DNA from: Flaviramulus basaltis
GTDB lineage: Bacteria > Bacteroidota > Bacteroidia > Flavobacteriales > Flavobacteriaceae
Reading direction: 5' to 3'
Assembly: GCF_900114265.1 (NCBI RefSeq)
Contig: NZ_FPKV01000004.1
Span: forward strand, 248,001 to 312,000
Length of the DNA stretch: 64,000 bases
Positions 8,281-16,508 of this stretch are shown here, piece by piece. The notes beneath the pieces are model-generated. The model saw only the letters and a list, made by a program, of their open reading frames with translations. It was not told the DNA's origin and did not search any database. Each line of letters starts with the position of its first letter. The first letter of the stretch is position 1. The translations under genes were made by a program, and so were the position numbers.

Positions 8281-8634
8281 TTTTATAAATATTTGTTCTA
8301 TTTAAATCCTTTTTTAATTGTGCAGATGTTTTTCTCTTCTTATATATAACTTTTAGAATTATATAGCCTTATTTCAAGAAAGGTAAATATTGCGAACAAG
8401 GTGTTTATATATTACTTGTTATTGTTTTAAACACATAAAAAATAAATAGAAAATCCTAAAGAGTTTTTGCTAATTAAATTTAAATATTAAAAATAAGAAT
8501 TTACATCAAACTTATAAATACATTTAAACACTTGTAAAAAAAACACTTAAAAGAGATTTCTACTTTACAGAAAGGTCTAAACATTAAACTTTTGTTAACT
8601 ATAAATTATAGTTAAATTCTAATAAAGTAATTCA
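8281..8634. other. Non-coding stretch before the S1/P1 nuclease gene
   Basis: About 350 AT-rich bases. Apart from the nuclease promoter at its right end I see no gene, repeat or clear hairpin. Confidence 0.35.
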
Positions 8635-8642
8635 TAAATTTG
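8635..8642 (+). promoter_or_regulatory. -7 box TAAATTTG for the S1/P1 nuclease
   Basis: Exact TAnnTTTG match; only four bases separate it from the ATG at 8647, so the mRNA is predicted to be nearly leaderless. Confidence 0.5.
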
Positions 8643-8646
8643 CAAT

Positions 8647-9429
8647 ATGAAAACACTATCTATTTACTTAATTGCTCTATTATTTATAACACCTAAAACC
8701 GTAGATACTTCTTATGATTTTTGGGGTGCAACTGGGCATCGTGTTGTTGGAAAAATTGCCGACGACTATTTATGTGGAAAAGCTAAAAGGGAAGTTAAAA
8801 AACTTTTAAAAAGACAATCTTTAGCCTTTGTTTCTACATTTGCAGATGAAATAAAATCTGACAAACGTTATAACGAGTTTTATACGTGGCATTACATAAA
8901 CATGCCTTTTGATGAAAACTACGAAACCTCTAAAAAGAACCCTAAAGGTGATTTAGTAACGGGTATAGAATTTTGTAAAAGTGTTATAAAAGATGAAAAT
9001 GCAACCGATGATGATAAAGGCTTTTATTTAAAGCTTTTAATACACTTAGTTGGCGATTTACACCAACCTATGCATATTGGTTTAGAAGAAGATAAAGGTG
9101 GTAACGATTTTAAAGTACAATGGTTTTATAAAGATTCTAATTTACATCGTGTATGGGATTCTGAAATGATTGAAGATTTTGATATGAGTTATAACGAACT
9201 AGCCGAAAACGCTGATGTTTTAACAAAAAAACAAGTAAAAGCTATACAAGAAGGTAGTGTTGTAGATTGGGTAAACGAAACACATGAGTTATCTAAACTG
9301 GTTTACAAATCGGCAACACCAGACGAAAATTTAAGATATAAATACTCTTACGACAATTTTAAAACGGTTAGAAGCCAATTACAAATTGCTGGAATTAGGC
9401 TAGCTAAAGTTTTAAATGATTTGTTTTAA
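8647..9429 (+). CDS. Secreted S1/P1-type zinc nuclease
   Basis: 260-residue nuclease expected to cut single-stranded DNA or RNA outside the cytoplasm using three zinc ions. A signal peptide (about residues 1-22) precedes the mature N-terminus near W26, whose main-chain and side groups bind zinc in this family. All nine expected ligands can be placed with P1-like spacing: W26, H31, D67, H82, H133, D137, H143, H167 and D171, including HLVGDLHQPMH and LHRVWDSEM. A GGND block is also present. Likely role is nucleotide or phosphate scavenging. It is monocistronic with a strong terminator downstream. Confidence 0.92.
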   Translation: MKTLSIYLIALLFITPKTVDTSYDFWGATGHRVVGKIADDYLCGKAKREVKKLLKRQSLAFVSTFADEIKSDKRYNEFYTWHYINMPFDENYETSKKNPKGDLVTGIEFCKSVIKDENATDDDKGFYLKLLIHLVGDLHQPMHIGLEEDKGGNDFKVQWFYKDSNLHRVWDSEMIEDFDMSYNELAENADVLTKKQVKAIQEGSVVDWVNETHELSKLVYKSATPDENLRYKYSYDNFKTVRSQLQIAGIRLAKVLNDLF

Positions 9430-9456
9430 AAAGAAAAAAAAATAGTATTAAAAAAG

Positions 9457-9492
9457 AAAAAGCGATTTAAGTTAAAACTTAAATCGCTTTTT
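9457..9492. terminator. Perfect bidirectional terminator hairpin (copy A)
   Basis: A 17-bp perfect stem with AAAAAGCGATTTAAGTT as left arm, two-base loop, and T-run on either strand. It separates the converging S1/P1 nuclease and formaldehyde dehydrogenase genes. A near copy is at 13056-13090. Confidence 0.85.
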
Positions 9493-9594
9493 TACATTGC
9501 TATTAATACTTAGTACAATTAACCTTTTCCCTTATAAAGAGTTATAAAATACTTTGTTTAAAATTTTAACAACAACTATTTAAAATTTACGCTA

Positions 9595-10779
9595 TTAATA
9601 AACCATACCATGCGGATTGATAACGAATTTTTTAGCAACACCACTATCAAAATCTGCATAGCCTTGTGGACCTTCGTCTAAAGTAATCACTTGCACATTT
9701 ACAGCATCAGCAATTTTAATTTTATCATGCATAATAGCTTGCATCAAATTTCGGTTGTATTCCATAACTGGAGCTTGACCTGTATGAAAATGATGAGATT
9801 TTGCCCATCCTAAACCAAAACGAACACTTAAGCTTCCTTCTTTGGCTGCTTCAGTTTTTGCTCCTGGATCTCCAGTTACATATAATCCTGGAATACCAAT
9901 ACCACCACCAGCTCTTGTAACCGTCATCGCATCATTTAATACGGTTGCTGGTTGTTCTTCTGCATTAGCGCCATGTCCTTTAGCTTCAAAACCAACACAA
10001 TCTACCGTACAATCTACTTCAGGAATACCTAAAATTTGTTCTATTTGCTGGCCTAAAGTCGCGTCTTTTCTTAAATCGACCGTTTCACAACCAAAACTTC
10101 TGGCTTGTGCCAAACGTTCTGGAATCATATCGCCAACAATTACAACTGCGGCACCTAATAAATGACAAGATGCTGCACAAGCTAACCCAACTGGTCCTGC
10201 ACCTGCAACATAAACGGTAGATCCTGGTTTAACGCCCGCTGTAACAGCTCCATGATAACCTGTTGGAAGTATATCTGATAATAACGTTAGGTCTCTAATT
10301 TTTTCCATAGCGGCATCCTTGTTAGGAATTTTCAATAAATTGAAATCTGCATAAGGCACCATAACGTATTCCGATTGTCCTCCAATCCATCCGCCCATAT
10401 CAACGTAACCATAAGCTGCTCCTGGTCTGGCATCATTTACGTTTTCACAAATACCGGTTTGTTGTTCTTTACAGTTTCTACAACGACCGCAAGCAATGTT
10501 AAATGGCACTGACACTAAATCGCCAATATCCATAAATTCTACATCTCTTCCTTTTTCTATAACTGTACCTGTAATTTCATGACCTAAAATAAGTCCTGAA
10601 GGCGCTGTTGTTCTCCCTCGAACCATGTGCTGATCGCTACCACATATATTAGTTGCAACCACTTTTAAAATAACGCCATGATGACACTTTCTATCACCCA
10701 AAGCAAGCTTAGGGTAACTTATATCTTGTACTTCTACTACACCTGGTTTGATGTAGACAATTCCTCTATTTGTTGCCAT
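9595..10779 (-). CDS. fdhA: Glutathione-independent formaldehyde dehydrogenase
   Basis: Zinc- and NAD-dependent medium-chain dehydrogenase that oxidises formaldehyde to formate without glutathione (Pseudomonas putida FdhA type). Visible features: catalytic zinc region NICGSDQH and GHEITG, structural zinc cysteines in CGRCRNCKEQQTGIC, and Rossmann motif AGAGPVGLACA. The PATVLNDAM and GWAKSHHFHTGQ blocks mark this subgroup. The frame could extend to 10818, but I start at ATG 10779 (MATNRGIVYIKPG), the usual family N-terminus, giving 394 residues. It lies downstream of a GlcG-like gene and an AraC regulator on the same strand, consistent with an inducible aldehyde-detoxification unit. Some homologues disproportionate aldehydes (dismutase), which cannot be excluded. 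Confidence 0.9.
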   Translation of the reverse strand: MATNRGIVYIKPGVVEVQDISYPKLALGDRKCHHGVILKVVATNICGSDQHMVRGRTTAPSGLILGHEITGTVIEKGRDVEFMDIGDLVSVPFNIACGRCRNCKEQQTGICENVNDARPGAAYGYVDMGGWIGGQSEYVMVPYADFNLLKIPNKDAAMEKIRDLTLLSDILPTGYHGAVTAGVKPGSTVYVAGAGPVGLACAASCHLLGAAVVIVGDMIPERLAQARSFGCETVDLRKDATLGQQIEQILGIPEVDCTVDCVGFEAKGHGANAEEQPATVLNDAMTVTRAGGGIGIPGLYVTGDPGAKTEAAKEGSLSVRFGLGWAKSHHFHTGQAPVMEYNRNLMQAIMHDKIKIADAVNVQVITLDEGPQGYADFDSGVAKKFVINPHGMVY

Positions 10780-10851
10780 TTTTTTAAATTTTAAAGTTGT
10801 TAAAAAAGGGCTATTCAAATGTGAATAACCCTATTGAATAATTTCATGAAT

Positions 10852-11250
10852 TTAGATGGCAGACGCACCAGCTTCTGCAACGGTGTGGTCGTTTTCTACC
10901 GAACTTCCACTTACTCCAATAGCTCCAATAATATCGCCTGCTGCGTTTTTAATTGGAACACCTCCTGGGAATGTAATAAGTCCGTTATTTGAATGTTCTA
11001 TATTGTATAATGAACCTCCTGGTTGAGATAAACCTCCAATTATTCCTGTATTCATATCAAAATAACGAGCTGTTTTCGCTTTTTTAATAGATATGTCTAA
11101 TGAGCCTAACCAAGCGCCATCCATACGACCAAAAGCGACTAAATTTGCTCCTGCATCTACAACAGCAATATTCATTTTTGTATCAATTTCAATAGATTTT
11201 GCTTTTGCTACGCTTATTATTTTTTCTGCTTGTGATAATGTAATATTCAT
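10852..11250 (-). CDS. GlcG/HbpS family protein (DUF336)
   Basis: 132-residue single-domain protein of the GlcG/HbpS fold. Typical features are [17 protein letters not shown] at the N-terminus, the core segment [20 protein letters not shown], and [20 protein letters not shown]. HbpS members bind haem and act in redox sensing; GlcG-type members accompany oxidation operons, and their exact role is unclear. It precedes the formaldehyde dehydrogenase by 72 bases on the same strand, so co-transcription is likely. No signal peptide is seen. Confidence 0.85.
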   Translation of the reverse strand: MNITLSQAEKIISVAKAKSIEIDTKMNIAVVDAGANLVAFGRMDGAWLGSLDISIKKAKTARYFDMNTGIIGGLSQPGGSLYNIEHSNNGLITFPGGVPIKNAAGDIIGAIGVSGSSVENDHTVAEAGASAI

Positions 11251-11376
11251 AATTTCCTATTTAGTTTTTTTAATTATGATATAAAATTACGAGGAGAGTT
11301 ACTTTTTATAGTTATCAATACAGGTCAAGAACTATTGAAAAAAGGTCAACTTTAGAGCTAAAGTATAAGAGATGAA

Positions 11377-12216
11377 TTATTTGGAAATTTGGCTTGGATT
11401 AAATCCGAATTTATTTTTGAAGGCAACACTAAAATTTGAAAGATTATTATAACCAAAATCAAAATAGATATCTGAAGGTTTGAATTCGCCTTGTTCTAAA
11501 ATTTTTTTTGCTTTTTCAAGTCGTTTATCTTTTAACCATTTTCCAGGAGAATCTTTATACTCGCTTATAAAATACCGTTTAAAAGTCGATAAACTCATAT
11601 TACATAAAAAGGCTATTTCCTCTAGTTTTAAGTTGGAATGTATTTTGCTTTCAATAATTTTTTTGAAAGTTGAAGTTTCGTTAACAATTAATGATTGAAG
11701 ATAGAGTTCAAAAGTACTGCCGTATTTATTAATTAAATAAAGCAACAGTTCTTCAAATTTTACAGCAAGTAAATTTTCTATTGAAGCTTTTGGAACCTCA
11801 CTTATAGCCGATAATGAATTTAAATATGAAGTAATATATGCATCATTCCGAATTATAAAATATGGAATTTCTTCCTTTACTATCTGCTTGTTTTTTGAGT
11901 GCTTTTCTAAAAATTCGTTTAATATCTTTTCAGAAAAAAAGAAGAGTTTACAGTAATATATAGCATTTGTATCTAATAACTCCGTCCATAGCCAATTTCC
12001 TTTTTTAAGTACTAATGATTGCTCTTTATTCACAGCAACAGATGTTCCTGCAAAGTGCACATGCTTTTTGCCAACTTGTAAAAAGCTAAACATATTCATT
12101 CCTAAATTTACCTTTCCTTTAACAACATCACTCGTCATTTTATAATCGTAAACGAATAAGTCGGGACTCTTTTTCTTGTCCTTTATGTAAATTTCTGGAA
12201 TGTTTTCAATTGGCAT
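11377..12216 (-). CDS. AraC-family transcriptional regulator
   Basis: 279-residue regulator. The C-terminal ~100 residues carry the double helix-turn-helix (LKLEEIAFLCNMSLSTFKRY and PSDIYFDFGYNNLSNFSVAF, ending KFGFNPSQISK). The N-terminal domain (about 1-165) is probably the ligand or dimerisation part, of the AraC_N/cupin-like kind. It lies 126 bases upstream of the GlcG-like/fdhA pair on the same strand and is the likely local regulator, possibly responding to an aldehyde or phenolic signal; this is inference from position only. Confidence 0.85.
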   Translation of the reverse strand: MPIENIPEIYIKDKKKSPDLFVYDYKMTSDVVKGKVNLGMNMFSFLQVGKKHVHFAGTSVAVNKEQSLVLKKGNWLWTELLDTNAIYYCKLFFFSEKILNEFLEKHSKNKQIVKEEIPYFIIRNDAYITSYLNSLSAISEVPKASIENLLAVKFEELLLYLINKYGSTFELYLQSLIVNETSTFKKIIESKIHSNLKLEEIAFLCNMSLSTFKRYFISEYKDSPGKWLKDKRLEKAKKILEQGEFKPSDIYFDFGYNNLSNFSVAFKNKFGFNPSQISK

Positions 12217-12355
12217 ATAAATTTTTTAGGTTTAATTAATGCTAATGTGTATTCTTAGTTGTGTAGTTAAGCAACTAATTTATAAAAATGGAACGAACCT
12301 GAGAAAATTCTGAAGCAATTTCCATGTAGGCTAGAAACAATTAATTATCAAGTTG

Positions 12356-12374
12356 CTACCCAATATTTTTTATT
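12356..12374. repeat. Imperfect inverted repeat, left side of HNH gene
   Basis: TACCCAATATT here pairs as an inverted copy with TACCCAACATT read on the minus strand at about 12934-12944. The two flank the NUMOD4/HNH gene, the left one overlapping its stop codon. Confidence 0.3.
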
Positions 12375-12918
12375 CCGTTACAGAGCTCCAATTCTCTCCT
12401 GTTTTTATTCGGTAAAGTTGCATTTCGGAAATGCCGAATTGTTTAGCAATCATTTTTAGTCGTGTTCTTCGGTTTGGGTCATTTATTTTTCGTTTTATGA
12501 GTTTTACTTTTGTTTCTGTCAGTTTTGTATTCCACGGTCTTTTACGTACAATATTTTTGAATTCAGGATTACTGAACTGATGAATTTCCTTTTCTTTTTT
12601 TGTTGCCCATTTAAGGTTTTCAATTCGATTGTCGGTTTTGTCATAATTTATGTGAATTACACAAATACCATCTTTCTTTTCAAGAAAATGCTCTGCAACA
12701 AGTTTATGCACATATCTACTTGTTAATTTTCCATTCTTTTTTTGTTTGAGAGGTAAATTTTGATAACCGTTTATATAGTATTGTTTTACTAGGAATTCAT
12801 TTTCGGTTTTACAGTTTATAACTCTTCCATAATTTGATATTTTGAACTTTTCATTTTCAGAAATATTGTCATCAAATTCTACTTCTTTCCATTTTTCATT
12901 CCAATAATTTCGTATCAT
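12370..12918 (-). CDS. NUMOD4/HNH endonuclease-like protein
   Basis: 182-residue protein resembling free-standing homing-type nucleases. The N-terminus (KFKISNYGRVINCKTENEFL) is a NUMOD4-like motif; the centre (YVHKLVAEHFL, then VIHINYDKTDNRIENLKWAT) is an HNH motif keeping the two histidines and the asparagine of the usual VNHIDGNKTNN block, with N replacing the D after HI. The C-terminal ~50 residues (RRTRLKMIAKQFGISEMQLY) look like a DNA-binding helix-turn-helix. No intron or intein host is visible next to it. It is flanked by imperfect inverted repeats and may be a mobile or defence-related single gene. Confidence 0.8.
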   Translation of the reverse strand: MIRNYWNEKWKEVEFDDNISENEKFKISNYGRVINCKTENEFLVKQYYINGYQNLPLKQKKNGKLTSRYVHKLVAEHFLEKKDGICVIHINYDKTDNRIENLKWATKKEKEIHQFSNPEFKNIVRKRPWNTKLTETKVKLIKRKINDPNRRTRLKMIAKQFGISEMQLYRIKTGENWSSVTE

Positions 12919-13055
12919 TTTTATTTTTTTTAATGTTGGGTAACACCAGTATATATAAGATTTCTATAATTAGATTATTATAGGCTAAACTAGTTTTTTT
13001 TTACATAATGAGTCAACAGATAATATAATAAATTACTTTGAAATAATAAATAAAA

Positions 13056-13090
13056 TAGCGATTTAAGTTAAAACCTAAATCGCCACTTTT
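13056..13090 (-). terminator. Terminator hairpin (copy B) after the MDR gene
   Basis: Stem GCGATTTAAGTT/AACCTAAATCGC (13058-13083), with one mismatch relative to copy A at 9457. Similarity continues for about 25 bases to the right in both copies. On the minus strand it ends the MDR oxidoreductase transcript. Confidence 0.65.
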
Positions 13091-13124
13091 TATAATCGTT
13101 ATTAAACTTAATTATTTCATTTTT

Positions 13125-14138
13125 CTAATACTGAATAACTGTTTTTCCAATAGTTTTTCCAGATTCTTGCATTCTGTGAGCTTCTTTAAGGTTTTCAGCC
13201 GTAAATCCTTTTAAAGTAGTTGTTAATGTGGATTTAAGTGTTCCATCATCCAATAAATCTGAAATATGATTTAAAATTTGATGTTGTCTTTCCATATCGT
13301 CGGTCGCAAACATAGAACGTGTGTACATTAATTCCCAATAAAAAGTAACACTCTTGCTTTTTAATATATTTAAATTTAGTGGTTTGCTACTTGCTGTTAT
13401 AGAAACGATATGACCTTGAGGTTTTATAATTTCTGCCATAGTTTCCCAATAGCCTTCTAAATCGACAAAATCCATAATATAATTAACTTGGCTATGTCCT
13501 ATTTTTTCAAGTTCTTCTTTTAAATTATGATGATTTACAACAAAGTCTGCACCCATATCTTTACACCATTGTATAGAATCTGGACGAGAAGCAGTTGCAA
13601 TAACAGTAAGGTTTCCTATTTTTTTAGCTAATTGAATAGCTATCGAACCAACTCCTCCTGCACCAGCTAAAAACAAAACAGTTTTTCCTTTATCTTTTTC
13701 TGGATTTATTTTAACACGCTCAAAAAGAGACTCATAAGCTGTTAATCCTGTTAGCGGCATTGCTGCAGATTCTGCAATACTTAAATTTTTAGGTTTACGT
13801 CCTACAATACGCTCATCAATTAATTGGTATTCTGCATTGCTTCCACTTTTAGTAAGATCTCCTGCATAAAACACCTCATCACCTACTTTAAATTTTGATG
13901 TTTTATCTCCAACAGCTTCCACTACTCCAACGGCATCCCAACCAATAACTTTTGGTGTTTCTAAAACAGTGTCTTTTGCAGCACTCTCTCTAATCTTATA
14001 ATCTACTGGGTTAACTGAAATTGCTGAAATTTTAACCAACAAATCATATTCTGAAGGCATTGGTATTTCTGTTTCAAACTCAATAAAACTGTTTTCTTCT
14101 GTAATTGGTAATGATTCTTTGAATCCTATTGCTTTCAT
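13125..14138 (-). CDS. MDR-family NAD(P)H oxidoreductase (quinone/enal reductase type)
   Basis: 337-residue medium-chain dehydrogenase/reductase lacking the zinc ligands of alcohol dehydrogenases. Features: SVNPVDYKIRE near residue 40, GWDAVGVVEAVG, and the cofactor motif AGAGGVGSIAIQLAKKIG with a following TASRPDS suggesting NADPH preference. Annotated relatives are usually called zinc-binding alcohol dehydrogenase family or quinone oxidoreductase. It is divergent from an HxlR-type regulator across a 126-base region holding a palindromic operator, the classical layout for electrophile- or quinone-induced reductases. Confidence 0.88.
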   Translation of the reverse strand: MKAIGFKESLPITEENSFIEFETEIPMPSEYDLLVKISAISVNPVDYKIRESAAKDTVLETPKVIGWDAVGVVEAVGDKTSKFKVGDEVFYAGDLTKSGSNAEYQLIDERIVGRKPKNLSIAESAAMPLTGLTAYESLFERVKINPEKDKGKTVLFLAGAGGVGSIAIQLAKKIGNLTVIATASRPDSIQWCKDMGADFVVNHHNLKEELEKIGHSQVNYIMDFVDLEGYWETMAEIIKPQGHIVSITASSKPLNLNILKSKSVTFYWELMYTRSMFATDDMERQHQILNHISDLLDDGTLKSTLTTTLKGFTAENLKEAHRMQESGKTIGKTVIQY

Positions 14139-14167
14139 TCTTTCTTGAATTTATATTTAATAATTTA

Positions 14168-14186
14168 TACTATAATTTTTATAGTA
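14168..14186. promoter_or_regulatory. Palindromic operator between MDR gene and HxlR regulator
   Basis: Perfect inverted repeat TACTATAA-TTT-TTATAGTA in the shared intergenic region, with another half-site-like GTATAGT about ten bases further right (14197-14203). This is the expected place for an autoregulating HxlR dimer. Confidence 0.6.
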
Positions 14187-14264
14187 GCAAAAATAAGTAT
14201 AGTTTTGTTGTTAGACAATAACGGTCAAAAAGGATAGTCGTTTTTTTACTTTAAAAAGAAGTAT

Positions 14265-14609
14265 ATGCATACAATAAAAGGTAAGCAATACCCCTGTTGC
14301 ACAAGTGTTACCATGGGTATTATTGGAGGAAAATGGAAAACAGTTATTTTATTTCATCTTATAGAAAAACCTTTAAGGTATAATGAATTAAAAAAACAAA
14401 TTGATGGTGTTACAGAACGCACATTAAGTTTACAGCTTAAAACTTTGGAAGAAGATGGCGTTGTTAAACGAAAAGTATACACTTCAAAACCACCTTTAAA
14501 AGTTGTGTATTCGCTAACCGATTTTGGAAAAACACTTATACCTCTTTTAAAATCTATTGCAGATTGGGGAAATTTTGTTGTTGAGAATTATGCAGAAACT
14601 AATAGTTAA
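14265..14609 (+). CDS. HxlR-family winged-helix regulator
   Basis: 114-residue DNA-binding protein with the HxlR hallmark YPCCTSVTMGIIGGKWKTVI (cysteines at 11 and 12), the recognition region RYNELKKQIDGVTERTLSLQ and the wing region VYTSKPPLKVVYSLT. Members sense electrophiles, aldehydes, quinones or hypochlorite through the N-terminal cysteine. The divergent oxidoreductase and the palindrome between them make this the probable target. Confidence 0.92.
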   Translation: MHTIKGKQYPCCTSVTMGIIGGKWKTVILFHLIEKPLRYNELKKQIDGVTERTLSLQLKTLEEDGVVKRKVYTSKPPLKVVYSLTDFGKTLIPLLKSIADWGNFVVENYAETNS

Positions 14610-14621
14610 TGGTTTATAAAC

Positions 14622-14656
14622 AAAAAAATCCCCTTTCAAATTAATGAAAAGGGATT
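14622..14656 (-). terminator. Terminator of the sigma/MscS operon
   Basis: Hairpin AATCCC...GGGATT (14627-14656), with an A-run at 14622-14628 that becomes a T-run on the minus strand, about 70 bases beyond the MscS stop codon. Confidence 0.75.
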
Positions 14657-14725
14657 GCTGTAATGATGTAGAGAGGCTTTCTGTAAACAGAAATTAACCA
14701 ACCAAATTTTAACCCTAACTTAAAG

Positions 14726-15553
14726 TTAATCCTGAATACTTACTTGACTCTCTACAATATCTTTAATGGGTACTATTAATTTTCCTTTTTCAGTTTTTAA
14801 AGTAACTGTTATACCATCTATAGATTCCACTTCACCTTTAATATTATTAAACTCTATTTTCTGTCCTATTTCATATGTTTTTCTAGTATAAAAAGTTCTT
14901 AACAAATCGCCTACTACTTTTTGAGCTCCTAAACCTAAAGCTAAAGCAAATGCTAACAAAAAAGCGGAAAGAATTAAAGTGAGGTTACTAGTAATAATCT
15001 CGGTATCGACTCCAGCTTGATTTAATGCCGTTATAGAAACAAATATTAGTATTAGAAAAAACACGACTTGACTTATCAATTTTGCTCCTGATAAATCCAT
15101 AGATTCAAAAAATGATTTTAAGCCCTTTTTTATAACGTTAGCTAAAACTAATCCTATCGTAAATATGACTAAAGCAGCAAATAATCTTGGTAAATAACCT
15201 AGCAGGTTACTAATTTGCTCAGATATCATGTGTAATTTCATAATATCTGCAGCCATAATAATTAGCATGATATACATAATCCATTTCACGAAGTTTGAAA
15301 CAATCTTGATCGTATCAAAGTTTAGCTTTTTACCTTCAATAATCTCAATTTCGTTTAATGTATCATCTAATTTATTCGCCTTAGCTAATTTTAAAGCCTT
15401 TTTTATAATTCTAACTACTACTTTAGTTAATAGCCAACCAATAACTAAGACTATTAAGGTTCCTATAATGCTTGGAAATATTTTTGTTATCTCAAACCAC
15501 ATTGATTTTAAAGATTCCATGGCAATGTCTTTCCATTCTGTTGCTTTTTCCAT
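14726..15553 (-). CDS. Small-conductance mechanosensitive channel (MscS family)
   Basis: 275-residue inner-membrane channel that opens under osmotic down-shock. Membrane segments are visible at about residues 27-48, 90-108, 123-142 and 160-178, then the pore-lining helix LSAFLLAFALALGLGAQKVV and a beta domain (YEIGQKIEFNNIKGEVESID, KLIVPIKDIV). The repeated amphipathic segments before the pore resemble the conserved-TM-helix family. It is the last gene of an operon with a sigma factor and a 59-residue protein, so expression is probably tied to that regulator. Confidence 0.9.
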   Translation of the reverse strand: MEKATEWKDIAMESLKSMWFEITKIFPSIIGTLIVLVIGWLLTKVVVRIIKKALKLAKANKLDDTLNEIEIIEGKKLNFDTIKIVSNFVKWIMYIMLIIMAADIMKLHMISEQISNLLGYLPRLFAALVIFTIGLVLANVIKKGLKSFFESMDLSGAKLISQVVFFLILIFVSITALNQAGVDTEIITSNLTLILSAFLLAFALALGLGAQKVVGDLLRTFYTRKTYEIGQKIEFNNIKGEVESIDGITVTLKTEKGKLIVPIKDIVESQVSIQD

Positions 15554-15579
15554 GATTTTATATTTGTTAGGGTCTATTT

Positions 15580-15759
15580 TTATTTTTTGTCTTTTCTACT
15601 TTTCATTACTGTTTCAATAATATCTCCAATATTATATGAAAATAAGGCAGCTAATTCCATTATGAGTTTTGCCATGGCAATATCATTCATAACCTTAGAC
15701 TTAAGTTCTTGTGGAACTTCTTTAAGTGGTTGGTTTATATGTTTGAAGGGATTCTCCAT
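15580..15759 (-). CDS. Small 59-residue protein coupled to the sigma factor
   Basis: A complete frame from ATG at 15759 to TAA at 15580 encodes 59 residues, starting MENPFKHINQPLKEVPQELK and ending KSRKDKK. Its start overlaps the sigma-factor stop as TAATG, indicating translational coupling, and the MscS gene begins 26 bases later. The middle (MNDIAMAKLIMELAALFSYN) is helical but too short and polar for a sure membrane anchor. By position it could be a sigma-factor partner, but nothing in the sequence proves this. Small size makes it easy for gene callers to miss. Confidence 0.75.
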   Translation of the reverse strand: MENPFKHINQPLKEVPQELKSKVMNDIAMAKLIMELAALFSYNIGDIIETVMKSRKDKK

Positions 15760-16331
15760 TAGTTATGACTTTCATTATAAACAATTACAAGCTTATCTTT
15801 TGCACGTTTAATTCTCATTTTAACAGCACTTTCGCCAATATCTAAAACACTTTCAATTTCTTTAATTGATAAATTATCTTGATATTTTAATAGCAAAATC
15901 ATTTTCTCATCTGGCGAAATAAGCTCTAAAGCTTCTTTCAATTTATCTACCTTCATGTTTAGAAAACTATTATCGTCTTCATCTTCAGAAAGGTTTTCTA
16001 TATCTGTATAATCTACAGATTGTTTTTCAATTTTTTTAGCCGTATTTCTTGTTACATAATTTACACAATGGTTGTATGTAAATGCATATAACCATGTTGA
16101 AAATTTAGACTTGCCTTTAAAACTAGCTAATTTAACAAAGAGTTTTAAAAACACATCTTGTGTTAAATCTTTAGCTTCATCTTCATCTTTTGCAAAACCA
16201 TAACACTTATTATAAACTAGCATAGAATACCTATCATATAAGATCTCAAAAAGCAATGTATCATTATTACTTACTATGGATTTTATCAGATCTTCGTCTG
16301 TTTGTTTATTAATTTTATTGAGGGTTTCCAA
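15759..16331 (-). CDS. RNA polymerase sigma factor, ECF type
   Basis: 190-residue extracytoplasmic-function sigma factor. Region 2 is visible at about 28-95 (FEILYDRYSMLVYNKCYGFA, DLTQDVFLKLFVKL, KGKSKFSTWLYAFTYNHCVN) and region 4 at about 133-185 (LISPDEKMILLLKYQDNLSI, EIESVLDIGESAVKMRIKRA). A short acidic linker SEDEDD separates them. No canonical anti-sigma gene follows; the next gene is a 59-residue protein, then MscS, so the regulator may respond to envelope or osmotic stress (inference from context). Confidence 0.92.
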   Translation of the reverse strand: METLNKINKQTDEDLIKSIVSNNDTLLFEILYDRYSMLVYNKCYGFAKDEDEAKDLTQDVFLKLFVKLASFKGKSKFSTWLYAFTYNHCVNYVTRNTAKKIEKQSVDYTDIENLSEDEDDNSFLNMKVDKLKEALELISPDEKMILLLKYQDNLSIKEIESVLDIGESAVKMRIKRAKDKLVIVYNESHN

Positions 16332-16508
16332 ATGTAGCTTCTTGCTAGTTTAGTTATTGATATTTTTAAGACACATAAGTTTTTAAAAAGTCACTATTTT
16401 TTTCTTTTTTAATTTAAGAAAATAAAACTAAAGAAAAGTCAACTCTAGTAAATAAAAATTTAACTACATTGTAAATAATTAATTATTTAGAAATCAACAT
16501 CTTACAAA

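Noticed and set aside
12370-12950. Integron cassette with attC site
   Set aside because: Only one GTTGGGT-like core is seen and no integrase or second attC in the window.
15228-15811. Plus-strand open frames opposite MscS and the small coupled protein
   Set aside because: Shadows of the minus-strand operon; the 59-residue minus-strand frame has the better start (TAATG overlap).
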